A DNA stretch of 64,000 nt, taken from positions 5,113-69,112 of the forward strand of contig JBFJTG010000005.1 in assembly GCA_041625575.1 (NCBI GenBank), in the 5' to 3' direction. This document shows positions 17,827 through 26,088 of the stretch, one piece after another. Each line of letters opens with the position of its first letter. The stretch's first letter is position 1. The notes below the pieces were generated by a model. That model was not told the origin of the DNA, ran no database searches, and saw nothing but the letters and a program-made list of their open reading frames with translations. The position numbers and the translations under genes are program-made. Origin of the DNA: Litorivivens sp041625575 (GTDB lineage Bacteria > Pseudomonadota > Gammaproteobacteria > Pseudomonadales > Spongiibacteraceae).

Positions 17827-18683
17827 TGGATATGTCCCTCATGTTCAAAGAGAACATCATAGTTCTCAAAGGACCACTCCGTAAACGGTTTTGGGTTAAG
17901 GCGGCGATGAAGGTAGCGAATTTCATAGTGGAGGTGGGGGGCGCTGCTCATTCCGGTATTGCCGGTGTGGCCTATGAGGTCGCCGCGCTGGACATAGTCG
18001 CCGGAGCGCACAAGAATTTTATTCAGGTGACCATAGGTCGAGCTGAAACCGTAATTGTGGTTTAGCTTGATCATATTGCCCAGTCCGCTGCTCTTGTGGG
18101 GAGCGGCCCACTCAACCACGCCGCTTGCGGTCGCAAAAACGGGGGTGCCGACGCTGGCACTCATATCGAGACCGCCATGCATGGCCTTGCGGTTAAGGAC
18201 GGGATGAACCCGCATTCCGAACTTGCTGGTGAGGCGGGTTTGCTGCAGAGGGTAGCCGCTGGGTATGGACTCCAGCATGAGCCGCTTTTGTTGTGCTGTG
18301 AGGTTGGCGGTATCGAGGCGTTCGGAGATGGTACTGGCCTGTTCCGGCTTAAGGCCGATTAAAATTTCGAGGTCACCGAGCTCGTCGCTCATTCGCTCTA
18401 ATGCCTCAACCTTCTCATCGACGGCTGAGAGCAGCATTTTCTGCTTGCGCAGGAGTTCCTGATTCTGTTGTTTGATATGGGCTTGATAGTCTTCAAGGGT
18501 TTGCAGGTCTGAATTAAGCCCGGAGACCTTGGTGCTTAGCATATAGATGGAGAGCGCACCGATAACAAAACCCAAAGTGACGACTGTACCAAAGGCACCA
18601 AGCACTCTGCGCATGAGCTGGCTGAGGTTGAAATGGCGTGCGCCGCGATAATCTGTAATGGTGACGGTATATCGGTCTCGCAT
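17730..18683 (-). CDS. M23 peptidoglycan endopeptidase, membrane anchored
   Basis: 317 aa. The start at 18683 (MRDRYTVTITDYRGARHF) was chosen over an ATG 7 codons earlier. Residues 28-50 are one membrane segment; residues 55-110 are a periplasmic coiled coil. The LytM domain follows, with zinc ligands His169 and Asp173 (HGGLD) and the H-x-H motif His250/His252 (HLHYE), so all ligands are present. Predicted to cleave peptide cross-links in the cell wall, with the bactofilin encoded next acting on the cytoplasmic side as its scaffold. The two genes overlap by 97 bp. A Crp-type site lies 95 bp upstream of the start. Confidence 0.93.
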   Translation of the reverse strand: MRDRYTVTITDYRGARHFNLSQLMRRVLGAFGTVVTLGFVIGALSIYMLSTKVSGLNSDLQTLEDYQAHIKQQNQELLRKQKMLLSAVDEKVEALERMSDELGDLEILIGLKPEQASTISERLDTANLTAQQKRLMLESIPSGYPLQQTRLTSKFGMRVHPVLNRKAMHGGLDMSASVGTPVFATASGVVEWAAPHKSSGLGNMIKLNHNYGFSSTYGHLNKILVRSGDYVQRGDLIGHTGNTGMSSAPHLHYEIRYLHRRLNPKPFTEWSFENYDVLFEHEGHIQWDSLAESVRKAVSSPERLLLQGQPKLSVISN

Positions 18684-18777
18684 TGTGTAGGCTCTCGCTG
18701 GCACCCGGTTTAGGCTGTCGACTGCGCCGCATTTATTAACGAATAGTCCGACAAATTCAGTACTTTAGCGGTAATAT

Positions 18778-18793
18778 TGTGACGTAGCTCACA
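18778..18793. promoter_or_regulatory. Perfect Crp/Vfr-type binding site
   Basis: TGTGACGTAGCTCACA is an exact TGTGA-N6-TCACA match. It could control the M23-bactofilin genes (site centred about 103 bp upstream of the M23 start) or a plus-strand transcript starting near 18850-18865. Confidence 0.65.
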
Positions 18794-18864
18794 GCAATGT
18801 GCAATCCCGCCGTCTTTTGCTAGGTCACAAAGCTCCGTTATTGTGACTCGATAGTATCTAAAGC

Positions 18865-18955
18865 CTGCTGCCGGCGCAACTAGATAGATGCGTTAGGTTG
18901 CGGGCCGGCAGCAGGGCCCAGTGCACACCTCTCACGCGAGGCTTGTGGCTTTTTT
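18865..18955 (+). ncRNA. Candidate small RNA (about 90 nt)
   Basis: Inferred, not homology-based. A 16-bp stem with a 2-nt bulge (arms 18865-18880 and 18897-18914, 16-nt loop) is followed by an 8-bp terminator stem and six U residues. A possible -10 (TAGTAT, 18853-18858) lies just upstream, but no good -35 was seen. A Crp site is centred about 79 bp before the presumed start. No open reading frame with a ribosome-binding site fits inside. The exact 5' end is a guess. Confidence 0.35.
18924..18955 (+). terminator. Rho-independent terminator without an upstream gene
   Basis: Stem CACACCTC / GAGG-ct-TGTG with loop TCACGC and a 2-nt bulge, then GC and TTTTTT (18950-18955). The U-tract is on the plus strand, opposite to the gene on the left. 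Confidence 0.55.
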
Positions 18956-19040
18956 GACGGGAGTCTCTCATTAAGATGTTGATTATAAGGGATATTGTTT
19001 TGATTTGGGTGTGTGTGCATACCGGGTGGAGTGCAAGGTA

Positions 19041-19838
19041 ATGGCGCTGGAGATGCTCATTCGGCTAGGCGGGTTTGGTGGTGTGTTGCTACTGATGCTG
19101 GTTTGGGAGTCCCTGAAGCCCCTGCGCCGCGACGAAAGGCGCTGGCGGCGGCGTAGCGTGAATCTGGGAATTGTGGTGCTGGATACCGCGATACTGCGGT
19201 TGAGCGTACCTCTGCTGGCGACCGGCGCGGCGGTCATCGCTCAGGAGCACTCAATAGGCTTGTTGAATAGGCTGTCGCTGCCGTATTACCTGAGTATGGG
19301 CATTGCCTTGTTATTGTTGGATTTAACGATTTATTGGCAACACCGGCTGTTTCATCGCGTTAAACCGCTGTGGCGCGTGCATGCGATGCACCACAGTGAT
19401 CTGGCGATGGACACGACAACGGGCCTGCGCTTCCACCCACTGGAAATTATTGTGTCGATGTTAATAAAAATTGCCGTGGTGCTGCTGCTTGGCGCGCCCT
19501 GGCTGGCGGTGGTGGTATTTGAAGTCGCGCTAAACGCTATGGCCTTATTTAATCACAGCAATGTTACTTTGCCGGCGGGACTGGAGCGCCTGTTGAGGCG
19601 AGTGGCGGTAACACCTGACATGCATCGTGTGCACCACTCGGTGCGGGCCGATGAGCACCACTGCAATTTCGGGTTCAATCTTTCGCTGTGGGATCGACTG
19701 TTTGGAAGCTACAAAGCCCAGCCGCAAGGTGGCCATTTGGACATGGAAATCGGGCTTGCTCAATATAGAGGCGCGCAGGACCAGCACTTACCGGCCTTGA
19801 TTTTGCAGCCGTTTAGGCGGGGTGAGAGTCCTGAGTGA
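19041..19838 (+). CDS. Sterol desaturase / fatty-acid hydroxylase family membrane protein
   Basis: 265 aa from the ATG at 19041; another ATG at 19053 is possible. It is an integral membrane di-iron enzyme with four hydrophobic stretches and the His-rich motifs in the family order: HRLFH (near 105), HAMHH (near 119) and HRVHH (near 205), followed by HHCNFGFNLSLWDRLFG. These eight or more histidines bind two irons that activate oxygen for hydroxylation or desaturation of a lipid. The substrate is unknown; bacterial members act on fatty acids, carotenoids or ether lipids. Its 3' end overlaps the convergent thioesterase gene by 26 bp. Confidence 0.9.
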   Translation: MALEMLIRLGGFGGVLLLMLVWESLKPLRRDERRWRRRSVNLGIVVLDTAILRLSVPLLATGAAVIAQEHSIGLLNRLSLPYYLSMGIALLLLDLTIYWQHRLFHRVKPLWRVHAMHHSDLAMDTTTGLRFHPLEIIVSMLIKIAVVLLLGAPWLAVVVFEVALNAMALFNHSNVTLPAGLERLLRRVAVTPDMHRVHHSVRADEHHCNFGFNLSLWDRLFGSYKAQPQGGHLDMEIGLAQYRGAQDQHLPALILQPFRRGESPE

Positions 19839-20301
19839 GGGTTTTTGTATCGGTTAGGGACTCTTGCGCAGGCACAACGGCGTCGCCGTAGCTTTTGATA
19901 AAGCTGGCCGGCATGCGGCGGGCTTTGCCGGAACTAATACTGATACTGACGAGTTGCCAGCGGCCCCGCATAAGGCAGGTGCCGTCGCTGTCACGGAGCA
20001 ACTGGAATCGCCTTTCTAACTGTAGGCGGCCGTCGCAGCGACTTAGCCAGGTACCCAGATGAAGCTTGTCACCAAGATAGGCGGCGCTGATGTAGTCGTA
20101 CTCCGCGTGGCGAATTGCCATGGCGGTGTCCAACTGCTGATATTCTTCGATGCCAAGTCCCAATGCTTGGGAATGCGCCCAGCCGGCGTCCTGACACCAG
20201 CCTACGTAAACTGCATTATTGACGTGTTTTAGGCTGTCGATTTGGCTTGCTGCGACCGTGTACTCAAGCACAAAGGGCCGGGGTAAATCCCATGCCAGCA
20301 T
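19813..20301 (-). CDS. Acyl-CoA thioesterase (4HBT/YbgC-like)
   Basis: 162 aa hotdog-fold protein. The catalytic region SQIDSLKHVNNAVYVGWCQDAGWAHS carries the D-x-x-x-H-V-N-N pattern of 4-hydroxybenzoyl-CoA-type thioesterases (Asp about residue 22), and RHAEYDYISAAYLGDKL is the second conserved block. Predicted to hydrolyse an acyl-CoA in the cytoplasm. Only 3 bp separate it from the marC-like gene upstream, so the two are probably co-transcribed. Confidence 0.9.
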   Translation of the reverse strand: MLAWDLPRPFVLEYTVAASQIDSLKHVNNAVYVGWCQDAGWAHSQALGLGIEEYQQLDTAMAIRHAEYDYISAAYLGDKLHLGTWLSRCDGRLQLERRFQLLRDSDGTCLMRGRWQLVSISISSGKARRMPASFIKSYGDAVVPAQESLTDTKTLTQDSHPA

Positions 20302-20304
20302 CGC

Positions 20305-20940
20305 TTAAGCGCCTCCGAAAATATGGCTTTGGGCAATGCCGTCGAAAAGAAACTGGACAGCGAGCGCGCTCAGTAAAATACCGAATATGCGGGTAATAAC
20401 CTGCATGCCGGTAACGCCTAAGAAGCGGTTAATCTCACCCGCCATCAGCATCGATACGAAAGTGATAGCGACGATCCCTATAAGCGACGACAGGATAATG
20501 GCCTGATGGGCGATGTCGCCGTGAGCTTCGGCCATCAATAGCAGCGTTGCGCCAATTGCGCCGGGTCCGGCGATTAGAGGTGTTGCCAAGGGAAAGACGG
20601 CAATATCGTGTTTCTCGATAGCTTCATCGTCTTCTTCTACTGTTGTTGTGGTAGCGCCGGAATGTCGCGCAAAGACCATATCTATGGCGATAAGCAGCAG
20701 TAGAATTCCACCTGCGGCCCGCAGGGCTGCCAGCGAGATGCCCAGATTGCTCAGTACGAACTGGCCAATCAGCGCAAACATAACCAGTATGCAAAGCGCC
20801 GTCAGGCAGGCTTTTGCCGCGATTCGGCGACGTTCACGCCTGCCTGCGCTCACGGTAAATGCCGCGAACATGGTGGCAACATCAATAGGCCCGATGGTGG
20901 CGAAGAATGTGGTGAGAGCAACCGCAGCGTATTCAATCAT
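20305..20940 (-). CDS. MarC-family integral membrane protein
   Basis: 211 aa with six hydrophobic segments. MarC hallmarks are seen: ATIGPIDVATMF near the N-terminus (family N-P-x-G-N-region variant), FPLATPLIAGPGAIGATLLLM in the fourth segment, and GMQVITRIFGILLSALAVQF at the end. MarC proteins were once linked to multiple antibiotic resistance, but that role was not confirmed and the function remains open. It lies 37 bp downstream of the PPOX-type gene and 3 bp upstream of the thioesterase gene on the same strand. Confidence 0.88.
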   Translation of the reverse strand: MIEYAAVALTTFFATIGPIDVATMFAAFTVSAGRRERRRIAAKACLTALCILVMFALIGQFVLSNLGISLAALRAAGGILLLLIAIDMVFARHSGATTTTVEEDDEAIEKHDIAVFPLATPLIAGPGAIGATLLLMAEAHGDIAHQAIILSSLIGIVAITFVSMLMAGEINRFLGVTGMQVITRIFGILLSALAVQFLFDGIAQSHIFGGA

Positions 20941-20977
20941 GGCGCATACCGTAGCGATAAATGCTTATACAGTCCAT

Positions 20978-21388
20978 TCAGCTGCGCTCCAAATATTTCT
21001 CAGTTAGTGGCGTAAGTTTTATGTAGCACAAGGGTTTATTCAGCTGCTTCATCAGCGCCGTGAGTTCCCGTCGATAGTCGCCGTAAAACGCATCCATGCA
21101 CCGGTCTAGTTCCCCAATAATTGGGTCATCATCGGTCAAAATAAGTGCCTGAGCGTTTTGCCACTCGTCGAGCAAATCCCCATTCCAGCGACAGCTTGCA
21201 AAAGCGGCCCGAGGATTAGCCCGTAATCTGCGGACCTTGGCGCTGTCGCGTACCGTGCGGATGTAATACTGGTTTTCGTAAAGGTAATACCAGACGGCGG
21301 TATCTACCGGTTCGCCATTGCTGCGAAAACTACGCAGACTAATGTGAGCCTTGTCGCCCAATGTCGCGTAGCGAGACAGATCTAGCAT
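20978..21388 (-). CDS. PPOX-class flavin/F420-binding protein
   Basis: 136 aa split-barrel protein. The sequence shows the family course: HISLRSFRSNGEPVDTAVWYYL, YYIRTVRDSAKVRRLRANPRAAF and the C-terminal CYIKLTPLTEKYLER. The R-D-S-x-K-V-R-R-L stretch is typical of F420/FMN-binding pyridoxamine-oxidase-like proteins and contacts the cofactor phosphate. Whether FMN, F420 or haem is bound cannot be read. An LLM-class oxidoreductase at 39820-40854 is another potential F420 user, but no F420 biosynthesis gene was seen in the window. Confidence 0.85.
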   Translation of the reverse strand: MLDLSRYATLGDKAHISLRSFRSNGEPVDTAVWYYLYENQYYIRTVRDSAKVRRLRANPRAAFASCRWNGDLLDEWQNAQALILTDDDPIIGELDRCMDAFYGDYRRELTALMKQLNKPLCYIKLTPLTEKYLERS

Positions 21389-21474
21389 GGTCTGATGAGC
21401 CTCTTGTGGGGTGAAGGTTGGTCATCGCAATTCTTGTTGGTCGAGCGGTGCATCTTCGGAATGTGGCGGCCTCT

Positions 21475-21490
21475 TGTGATCCAGATCACG
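21475..21490. promoter_or_regulatory. Crp/Vfr-type site upstream of the DUF1800 gene
   Basis: TGTGATCCAGATCACG matches TGTGA-N6-TCACA at 9 of 10 positions, and GTGATC-CA-GATCAC is a perfect palindrome. A possible -10 (TATTAT, 21518-21523) would place the site centre about 47 bp before the start of transcription, close to a class II activation position. Confidence 0.5.
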
Positions 21491-21634
21491 CCCACCGTCA
21501 TTGTCGGGCGTCCGCGCTATTATTTTGAGGATTATGCCTTTATAACTGCGAGGAATTATATAAAAAATAATAACCGAGGGCGCTGCTGCATTCTATCGCA
21601 AGCGCTTCGCCTTGGCTGTTTTTGGGATAACAAT

Positions 21635-23635
21635 ATGATTCGACGCGGTATTCGGGGAGCAACGCGTTTCCGTGCGCTTGCATTTGCAATAGTGTCGCTT
21701 GGCCTTGCGGCTTGTGATAGCTCCAGTTCCGGCTCAAATCCTGTTCCGGTCAGTGAGGTAGAGACTGTCTCGGTCCTTAGCGCCAACTATAGTGAAGCTT
21801 TTCGGCTGTTGCGACAGGCCAGTTTTGGGCCGGATGAGGCTTCCCTGCAGCGTGCACGGGCGCTTGGCGTCGCTGGCTGGATCGACGAGCAGATTGGCAT
21901 GCCTTCCGCCTACTCCTCCGATACCGACGAAAGAAGGTCTCACCTCCAACAGCTTGAGGTGATGGCGACAAGCGTTGAGCCGACGCTGGAGTGGTTTCGG
22001 GAGTCGCCCACGGGCGAGTCCTATTTTTTCGGCGAGGTGTCGCGCTACACCGACGTTTATCAAAACAGCGTCTGGTTCGCCAATGCCCTGGACGCGCCTG
22101 ACCAGCTGCGTCAGCGCGCCGCCTATGCGCTCAGTCAAATCGTGGTAGTTGCCGACGGTGAATTTCCTCTGGAAAGAAGGGCGGAGGCCTTGGCGCATTA
22201 CTATGACATTCTGGCCAAGCATGCTTTCGGCAATTTTCGTGAGCTGATCGGTGAAGTTTCACGCAGCCCGGCGATGGGTATATTTTTGTCCCATCAGGGT
22301 AATCGAAAAGGCAACCCCGCTCGCAATACCCTGCCAGATGAGAATTTCGCCAGGGAGTTAATGCAGTTGTTCACCATCGGACTCTATGAACTCAACCTCG
22401 ATGGCAGCGCAAAAACCGATGGCGAGGGCAAGCTCTTGCCCAGCTATACCCAGGCAGATATAGAAGAGCTGGCGCGGGTCATGACCGGATGGGACTTACA
22501 GTTCAATGACCATTACGGTTCTGCCAACCAGACTCAGGGCAGTTTCGTGCACTTCATGGAGTTTAACGATGAGCAGCACGATTTCGGCGCGAAGCGGGTC
22601 CTCGGAAAGGATATCCCTGCCGGGCTGGTTGAGGGCAGAGATCTCGACTTCGCGCTGGATATCCTGTTTCAGCACAGCAACACCGCCCCTTTTATCAGTA
22701 AACATTTGATTCAGCGAATGGTGGCTTCAAATCCGAGCCCGCAATACATCGAACGCGTTGCCAAGGTGTTTGAGGACAACGGCTATGGTGTGCGCGGTGA
22801 TCTGGCGGCTGTTGTGCGCGCTGTGTTGCTGGATGTTGAGGCGCGCGATTTGAATATTGCCCAGCGTCAGGAATTCGGTAAGGCTAACGAGCCTTTGCTC
22901 GCTTATACCTCCTTGTTGCGTGCTTTTGATGTGCAGCCTATAAACGGCTGGTCGCTAGACGCGGACGCCGACAGCAGCGAGCAGCCGGTGCCGGTCGACG
23001 GCCTTTACTGTTTCAGGATTGAGCGAGAGCTGGGCCAGGGTGCGCTGCGTTCACCGTCCGTCTTTAATTTTTACAGCCCGGACTTCGTACCACAGGACGA
23101 TTTTTATAATCAGGGTCTTGGTGACGGTTCGCTCGTGCTCCCGGAGATGCAGTTGCGCACGCCTCAAAATATCGCCGGATTCCAGAAGCTATTGTTGTTG
23201 CATGTGCGTTTGTTTGAGCGCAATGACTTGGCGCGGCGCTATGGCTCGGTTGAAGAATTTGTTGCCCAGAGAGCCAAGTGGAATAACGCGCCTGCAATCG
23301 CCTTGCTGGATTTCACGCCGCTCTTGCAGGCCTTTGAGCGGGCGCTTGAGGGCGACCAAAATGGTGACTACCTAGCGATAAATTCAACCACTCCAAATGA
23401 GCAGGGACTAACCCCGAAGGAAGCGGCAATTTCTAGGGTGGTTGACCTGCTGGACTTAGTATTGGCTGGAGGACAGGCCGTAAAATCGGCCGACCGGCAG
23501 CAGATGATCGAATACTTCAATACCAACAGCTATTACGACCAGAACAATCTTTCGCCAGTAGAAGAAGCCCATCGCGTTGTCGCGGGGATGGTTCAGTTTA
23601 TCGCGCTATCGCCGTATTTTCTGGCTCAGCAGTAA
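21635..23635 (+). CDS. DUF1800 lipoprotein
   Basis: 666 aa. The start at 21635 opens into a signal peptide with lipobox GLAAC (Cys27) and a Ser-rich linker; the 80 codons upstream in frame are not protein-like. DUF1800 features: RLLRQASFGPDEASLQRA near the N-terminus, NPARNTLPDENFARELMQLFTIGLYEL, and LARVMTGWDL. Members are exported proteins of unknown function that almost always precede a DUF1501 gene, as here (11 bp, with the DUF1501 ribosome-binding site overlapping this stop). Known contexts include planctomycete and marine gammaproteobacterial surface proteins. Cell-surface attachment is an inference from the lipobox. Confidence 0.92.
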   Translation: MIRRGIRGATRFRALAFAIVSLGLAACDSSSSGSNPVPVSEVETVSVLSANYSEAFRLLRQASFGPDEASLQRARALGVAGWIDEQIGMPSAYSSDTDERRSHLQQLEVMATSVEPTLEWFRESPTGESYFFGEVSRYTDVYQNSVWFANALDAPDQLRQRAAYALSQIVVVADGEFPLERRAEALAHYYDILAKHAFGNFRELIGEVSRSPAMGIFLSHQGNRKGNPARNTLPDENFARELMQLFTIGLYELNLDGSAKTDGEGKLLPSYTQADIEELARVMTGWDLQFNDHYGSANQTQGSFVHFMEFNDEQHDFGAKRVLGKDIPAGLVEGRDLDFALDILFQHSNTAPFISKHLIQRMVASNPSPQYIERVAKVFEDNGYGVRGDLAAVVRAVLLDVEARDLNIAQRQEFGKANEPLLAYTSLLRAFDVQPINGWSLDADADSSEQPVPVDGLYCFRIERELGQGALRSPSVFNFYSPDFVPQDDFYNQGLGDGSLVLPEMQLRTPQNIAGFQKLLLLHVRLFERNDLARRYGSVEEFVAQRAKWNNAPAIALLDFTPLLQAFERALEGDQNGDYLAINSTTPNEQGLTPKEAAISRVVDLLDLVLAGGQAVKSADRQQMIEYFNTNSYYDQNNLSPVEEAHRVVAGMVQFIALSPYFLAQQ

Positions 23636-23646
23636 GGAACAGGTTT

Positions 23647-25242
23647 ATGAACGGTATCGATCGAAGGCATTTTCTGAAGGGCATGCTGGGCACGGGTGCG
23701 ATGTCGGCATTCGGTGGAGCAAGTTGCCTCTATTCCGGTGTCGCACGCGCTGCTGCGCCGGCATTTGGTGACTACAAAGCCTTGGTTGTGCTCTATTTGT
23801 TTGGCGGAAATGACTCTTACAATATGATGGTGCCGCTGGGGCCCGAGGGCGGCAACTCAGACTACGCGACTTATAAGGCGAGCCGGGGCGATATCGCCAT
23901 TAACAATAACGCGCTGACTCCCGATGTCATCGGCAGTAATCCCTACGCAGTGGCCATGGGCAGCGATGCGGACAAGTACTTGTCTGGGCTTTATCAATTC
24001 CCAGAGCAGAACATCGGCATTAATGCGATGATGCCTGAGTTTGCGCAGCTGATGGTGAGTAAGAAAGCGGCGATAGTGGCCAATGTGGGCAGTCTGGTTG
24101 AGCCCGTGAACAAGGAGAACTTTCGAGAGAAGCGCCTGCCTCCGTTTTTGTTTGCCCACAATCATCAGACCCGCGCTATGGAAACGGGTTGGGCCGATAA
24201 CTTGGGAGCCATGGGTTGGGCCGGCCGCATAGCGGATTTGTGGGGGGCACACACGGAATCTGGCGTCAACTCTGGCTCACCACTGGGCTTGGGTGTGTCT
24301 TTCAGCGGCAACAGTCGCTTGCTGACTGGGCGTGAAAATAGCCCCGCGGTATTGTCGCCAAATAGCAGTCAGCTATTTGCGACCGGCAGTGGGTTTGACA
24401 CTGCCACGTTTAGGCAGATGAACGAAGAGCTGGCTGGTGACCATCCCTTGCGGCGGGTTCTGAAAAAAGCCAATCGCAAGGCGGCTGATCTATCCGACAT
24501 TCTAGCTAATGAATTTGCGGGAATCGGTGATTTTGATGGTGAAGACCCTTACGGCAATCCATTGTTTAGTAATCCTGGGGCAGAGCAGCTTAAGCTATCT
24601 CGCCGTCTGTCCGGGCGAACGCTGACTTCAATGCACGCCGCGGCTCGCATGATTAGGCTGGGAAGAGATACACCGGGCATAGATAGACAGATTATATATG
24701 TCGGTATGGGCGGTTTTGATAACCACAGTGATTTGACGGGCAAGCACCCGCTATTGTTGCGCGAAATTAGCTTGGCGCTCTGGAGCTTCCAGAAAGCAAT
24801 GGAATCTATAGAAGGCCTTGCGGGGCAGGTCATGGTAACGACGATGAGTGACTTTGGGCGCACCCTCGGTAACAACGGTGACGGAACGGACCACGCCTGG
24901 GCGGGCAACAACCTGATTATGGGGGGCGGTATCGATGGAGGACGCCGCCTTGGGCAATTGCCAGACATGAATCTGGGCGGCGCCAGTGACATCAGCTCTG
25001 GCGCAAGCGCCAAGGGGCGCTTGATTCCAACCACGGCGGTTGATCAGGTGCTAGCCTCTGCCGCGAGCTGGTTTGGAGTGCCAGATACGGATATGCCGAC
25101 GATATTCCCGAATATTAGAAATTTTGAAACGACACCCGGAGATATCAAGTCGGCCTATGTGCCATTAAAAGCCGCGGGTGGGGCAGGTCCAGACCCGGAT
25201 CCAGAGCCGTTTCCGCCCACCCTACCTTTGCCGCTAACATAG
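23647..25242 (+). CDS. DUF1501 Tat-exported protein
   Basis: 531 aa. The N-terminus has a twin-arginine signal (DRRHFLKGMLGTGAMSAFGG), ending about RAAA. The domain begins KALVVLYLFGGNDSYNMMVPLG, which corresponds to the metal site region of sulfatase/alkaline-phosphatase-like folds. GGFDNHSDL, TMSDFGRTLGNNGDGTDHAWAG and the ending NIRNF complete the family pattern. DUF1501 is related to the alkaline phosphatase superfamily, but no enzymatic activity is established here. It forms a two-gene operon with the DUF1800 protein. The C-terminus is a Pro-rich tail (PDPDPEPFPPTLPLP) that may be a surface or wall-spanning spacer. Confidence 0.92.
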   Translation: MNGIDRRHFLKGMLGTGAMSAFGGASCLYSGVARAAAPAFGDYKALVVLYLFGGNDSYNMMVPLGPEGGNSDYATYKASRGDIAINNNALTPDVIGSNPYAVAMGSDADKYLSGLYQFPEQNIGINAMMPEFAQLMVSKKAAIVANVGSLVEPVNKENFREKRLPPFLFAHNHQTRAMETGWADNLGAMGWAGRIADLWGAHTESGVNSGSPLGLGVSFSGNSRLLTGRENSPAVLSPNSSQLFATGSGFDTATFRQMNEELAGDHPLRRVLKKANRKAADLSDILANEFAGIGDFDGEDPYGNPLFSNPGAEQLKLSRRLSGRTLTSMHAAARMIRLGRDTPGIDRQIIYVGMGGFDNHSDLTGKHPLLLREISLALWSFQKAMESIEGLAGQVMVTTMSDFGRTLGNNGDGTDHAWAGNNLIMGGGIDGGRRLGQLPDMNLGGASDISSGASAKGRLIPTTAVDQVLASAASWFGVPDTDMPTIFPNIRNFETTPGDIKSAYVPLKAAGGAGPDPDPEPFPPTLPLPLT

Positions 25243-25360
25243 TGCTTCTGTAAGGAGGGGGGGTTAAGACCCCAAAAACTTTGGTTTAATAAGCAGGTAG
25301 ATGATGTTCTTCAACTATTGCATAATGCAGTAAGACGCATCTCATCCATAGGAGATAATA

Positions 25361-25966
25361 ATGAGAATTGCGATGATCGTGCCGGCACTGCTGATTTCGG
25401 CGGCAGCCAGTGCTCAGGACTTCAGTTACCGCTTTATTGATGCTTCGGCATCTCAAAGCAAAAATAACGACACCGATATCACCCTCGACATGACAACGGC
25501 GACGGTAGCCTTGCAAAGTCATGCCGGCGCTCTTCTACAGTTTTCGGTAGGTGCAGGGCAGGCGGACGATATTCCAGGCGCTGCTGGTGGCCCGGAAGGT
25601 GATGTTCGTTCAATAGAGGCTTTTCTGGGTGGTGCGCGGCAGTTGTCCGATAGTACTAGCGCTTGGACTGGCTTTGGCATCGGCAGAACAACAATCGAGC
25701 CTGACAATAGCCGTACAGACGCCGACATAAATACGGCGCGCTTTGCGCTTGGTTTGCGTCATTGGCTACTGTCGCGTGTTGAAGTGCATGGCAGCACAAG
25801 CATTGTCTATTTTGACACTAAAGATGGTGCTGAAGTAGAAGACGCTGAGCTGCGATTGGGCTTGCGCGTTTATCCGCTTCGCAATGCGTCGATAAATGTC
25901 GAAGCCGCCTATCAATTTGATGAGCGCGTTGAAATTGTTGCTGCCTCGCTGCGCTACGATTTCTGA
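25361..25966 (+). CDS. Predicted outer-membrane barrel protein
   Basis: 201 aa with a signal peptide (MRIAMIVPALLISAAASA, cleavage before QDFSY). The mature part alternates hydrophobic and polar residues in about eight strands and ends in ASLRYDF, a terminal Phe typical of BAM substrates. The mature sequence is acidic and Ser/Thr-rich. No domain recognised. The ATG follows AGGAGATAATA, a strong ribosome-binding site. It is 118 bp after the DUF1501 gene and may be its own unit; a perfect hairpin follows the stop. Confidence 0.75.
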   Translation: MRIAMIVPALLISAAASAQDFSYRFIDASASQSKNNDTDITLDMTTATVALQSHAGALLQFSVGAGQADDIPGAAGGPEGDVRSIEAFLGGARQLSDSTSAWTGFGIGRTTIEPDNSRTDADINTARFALGLRHWLLSRVEVHGSTSIVYFDTKDGAEVEDAELRLGLRVYPLRNASINVEAAYQFDERVEIVAASLRYDF

Positions 25967-25972
25967 TCTTCT

Positions 25973-25996
25973 GTAGGGCGGCCCTGGCCGCCCTAC
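25973..25996. terminator. Hairpin after the outer-membrane protein gene
   Basis: A perfect 10-bp GC-rich stem (GTAGGGCGGC / GCCGCCCTAC) with loop CCTG lies 6 bp after the stop. The following sequence is C/T-rich without a clean U-tract. Confidence 0.55.
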
Positions 25997-26088
25997 CTCC
26001 TCTCCTCCCAGTCGCTTACATAGTGGCTTATATTCGGACTGCTTTCTGTTAAAATAGCCGATCTAGTCGTTTATACAGGTTATTCAGG

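Larger units (their letters stand above)
18684..19040. other. Gene-free divergent region with Crp site, hairpins and a terminator
   Basis: 357 bp between the M23 gene and the hydroxylase gene. From left to right it holds a perfect Crp-type site (18778-18793), an inverted repeat GTCACAA / TTGTGAC (18823-18847), a long hairpin (18865-18914) and a rho-independent terminator on the plus strand (18924-18955). No plus-strand gene lies upstream for that terminator to serve. Confidence 0.6.
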
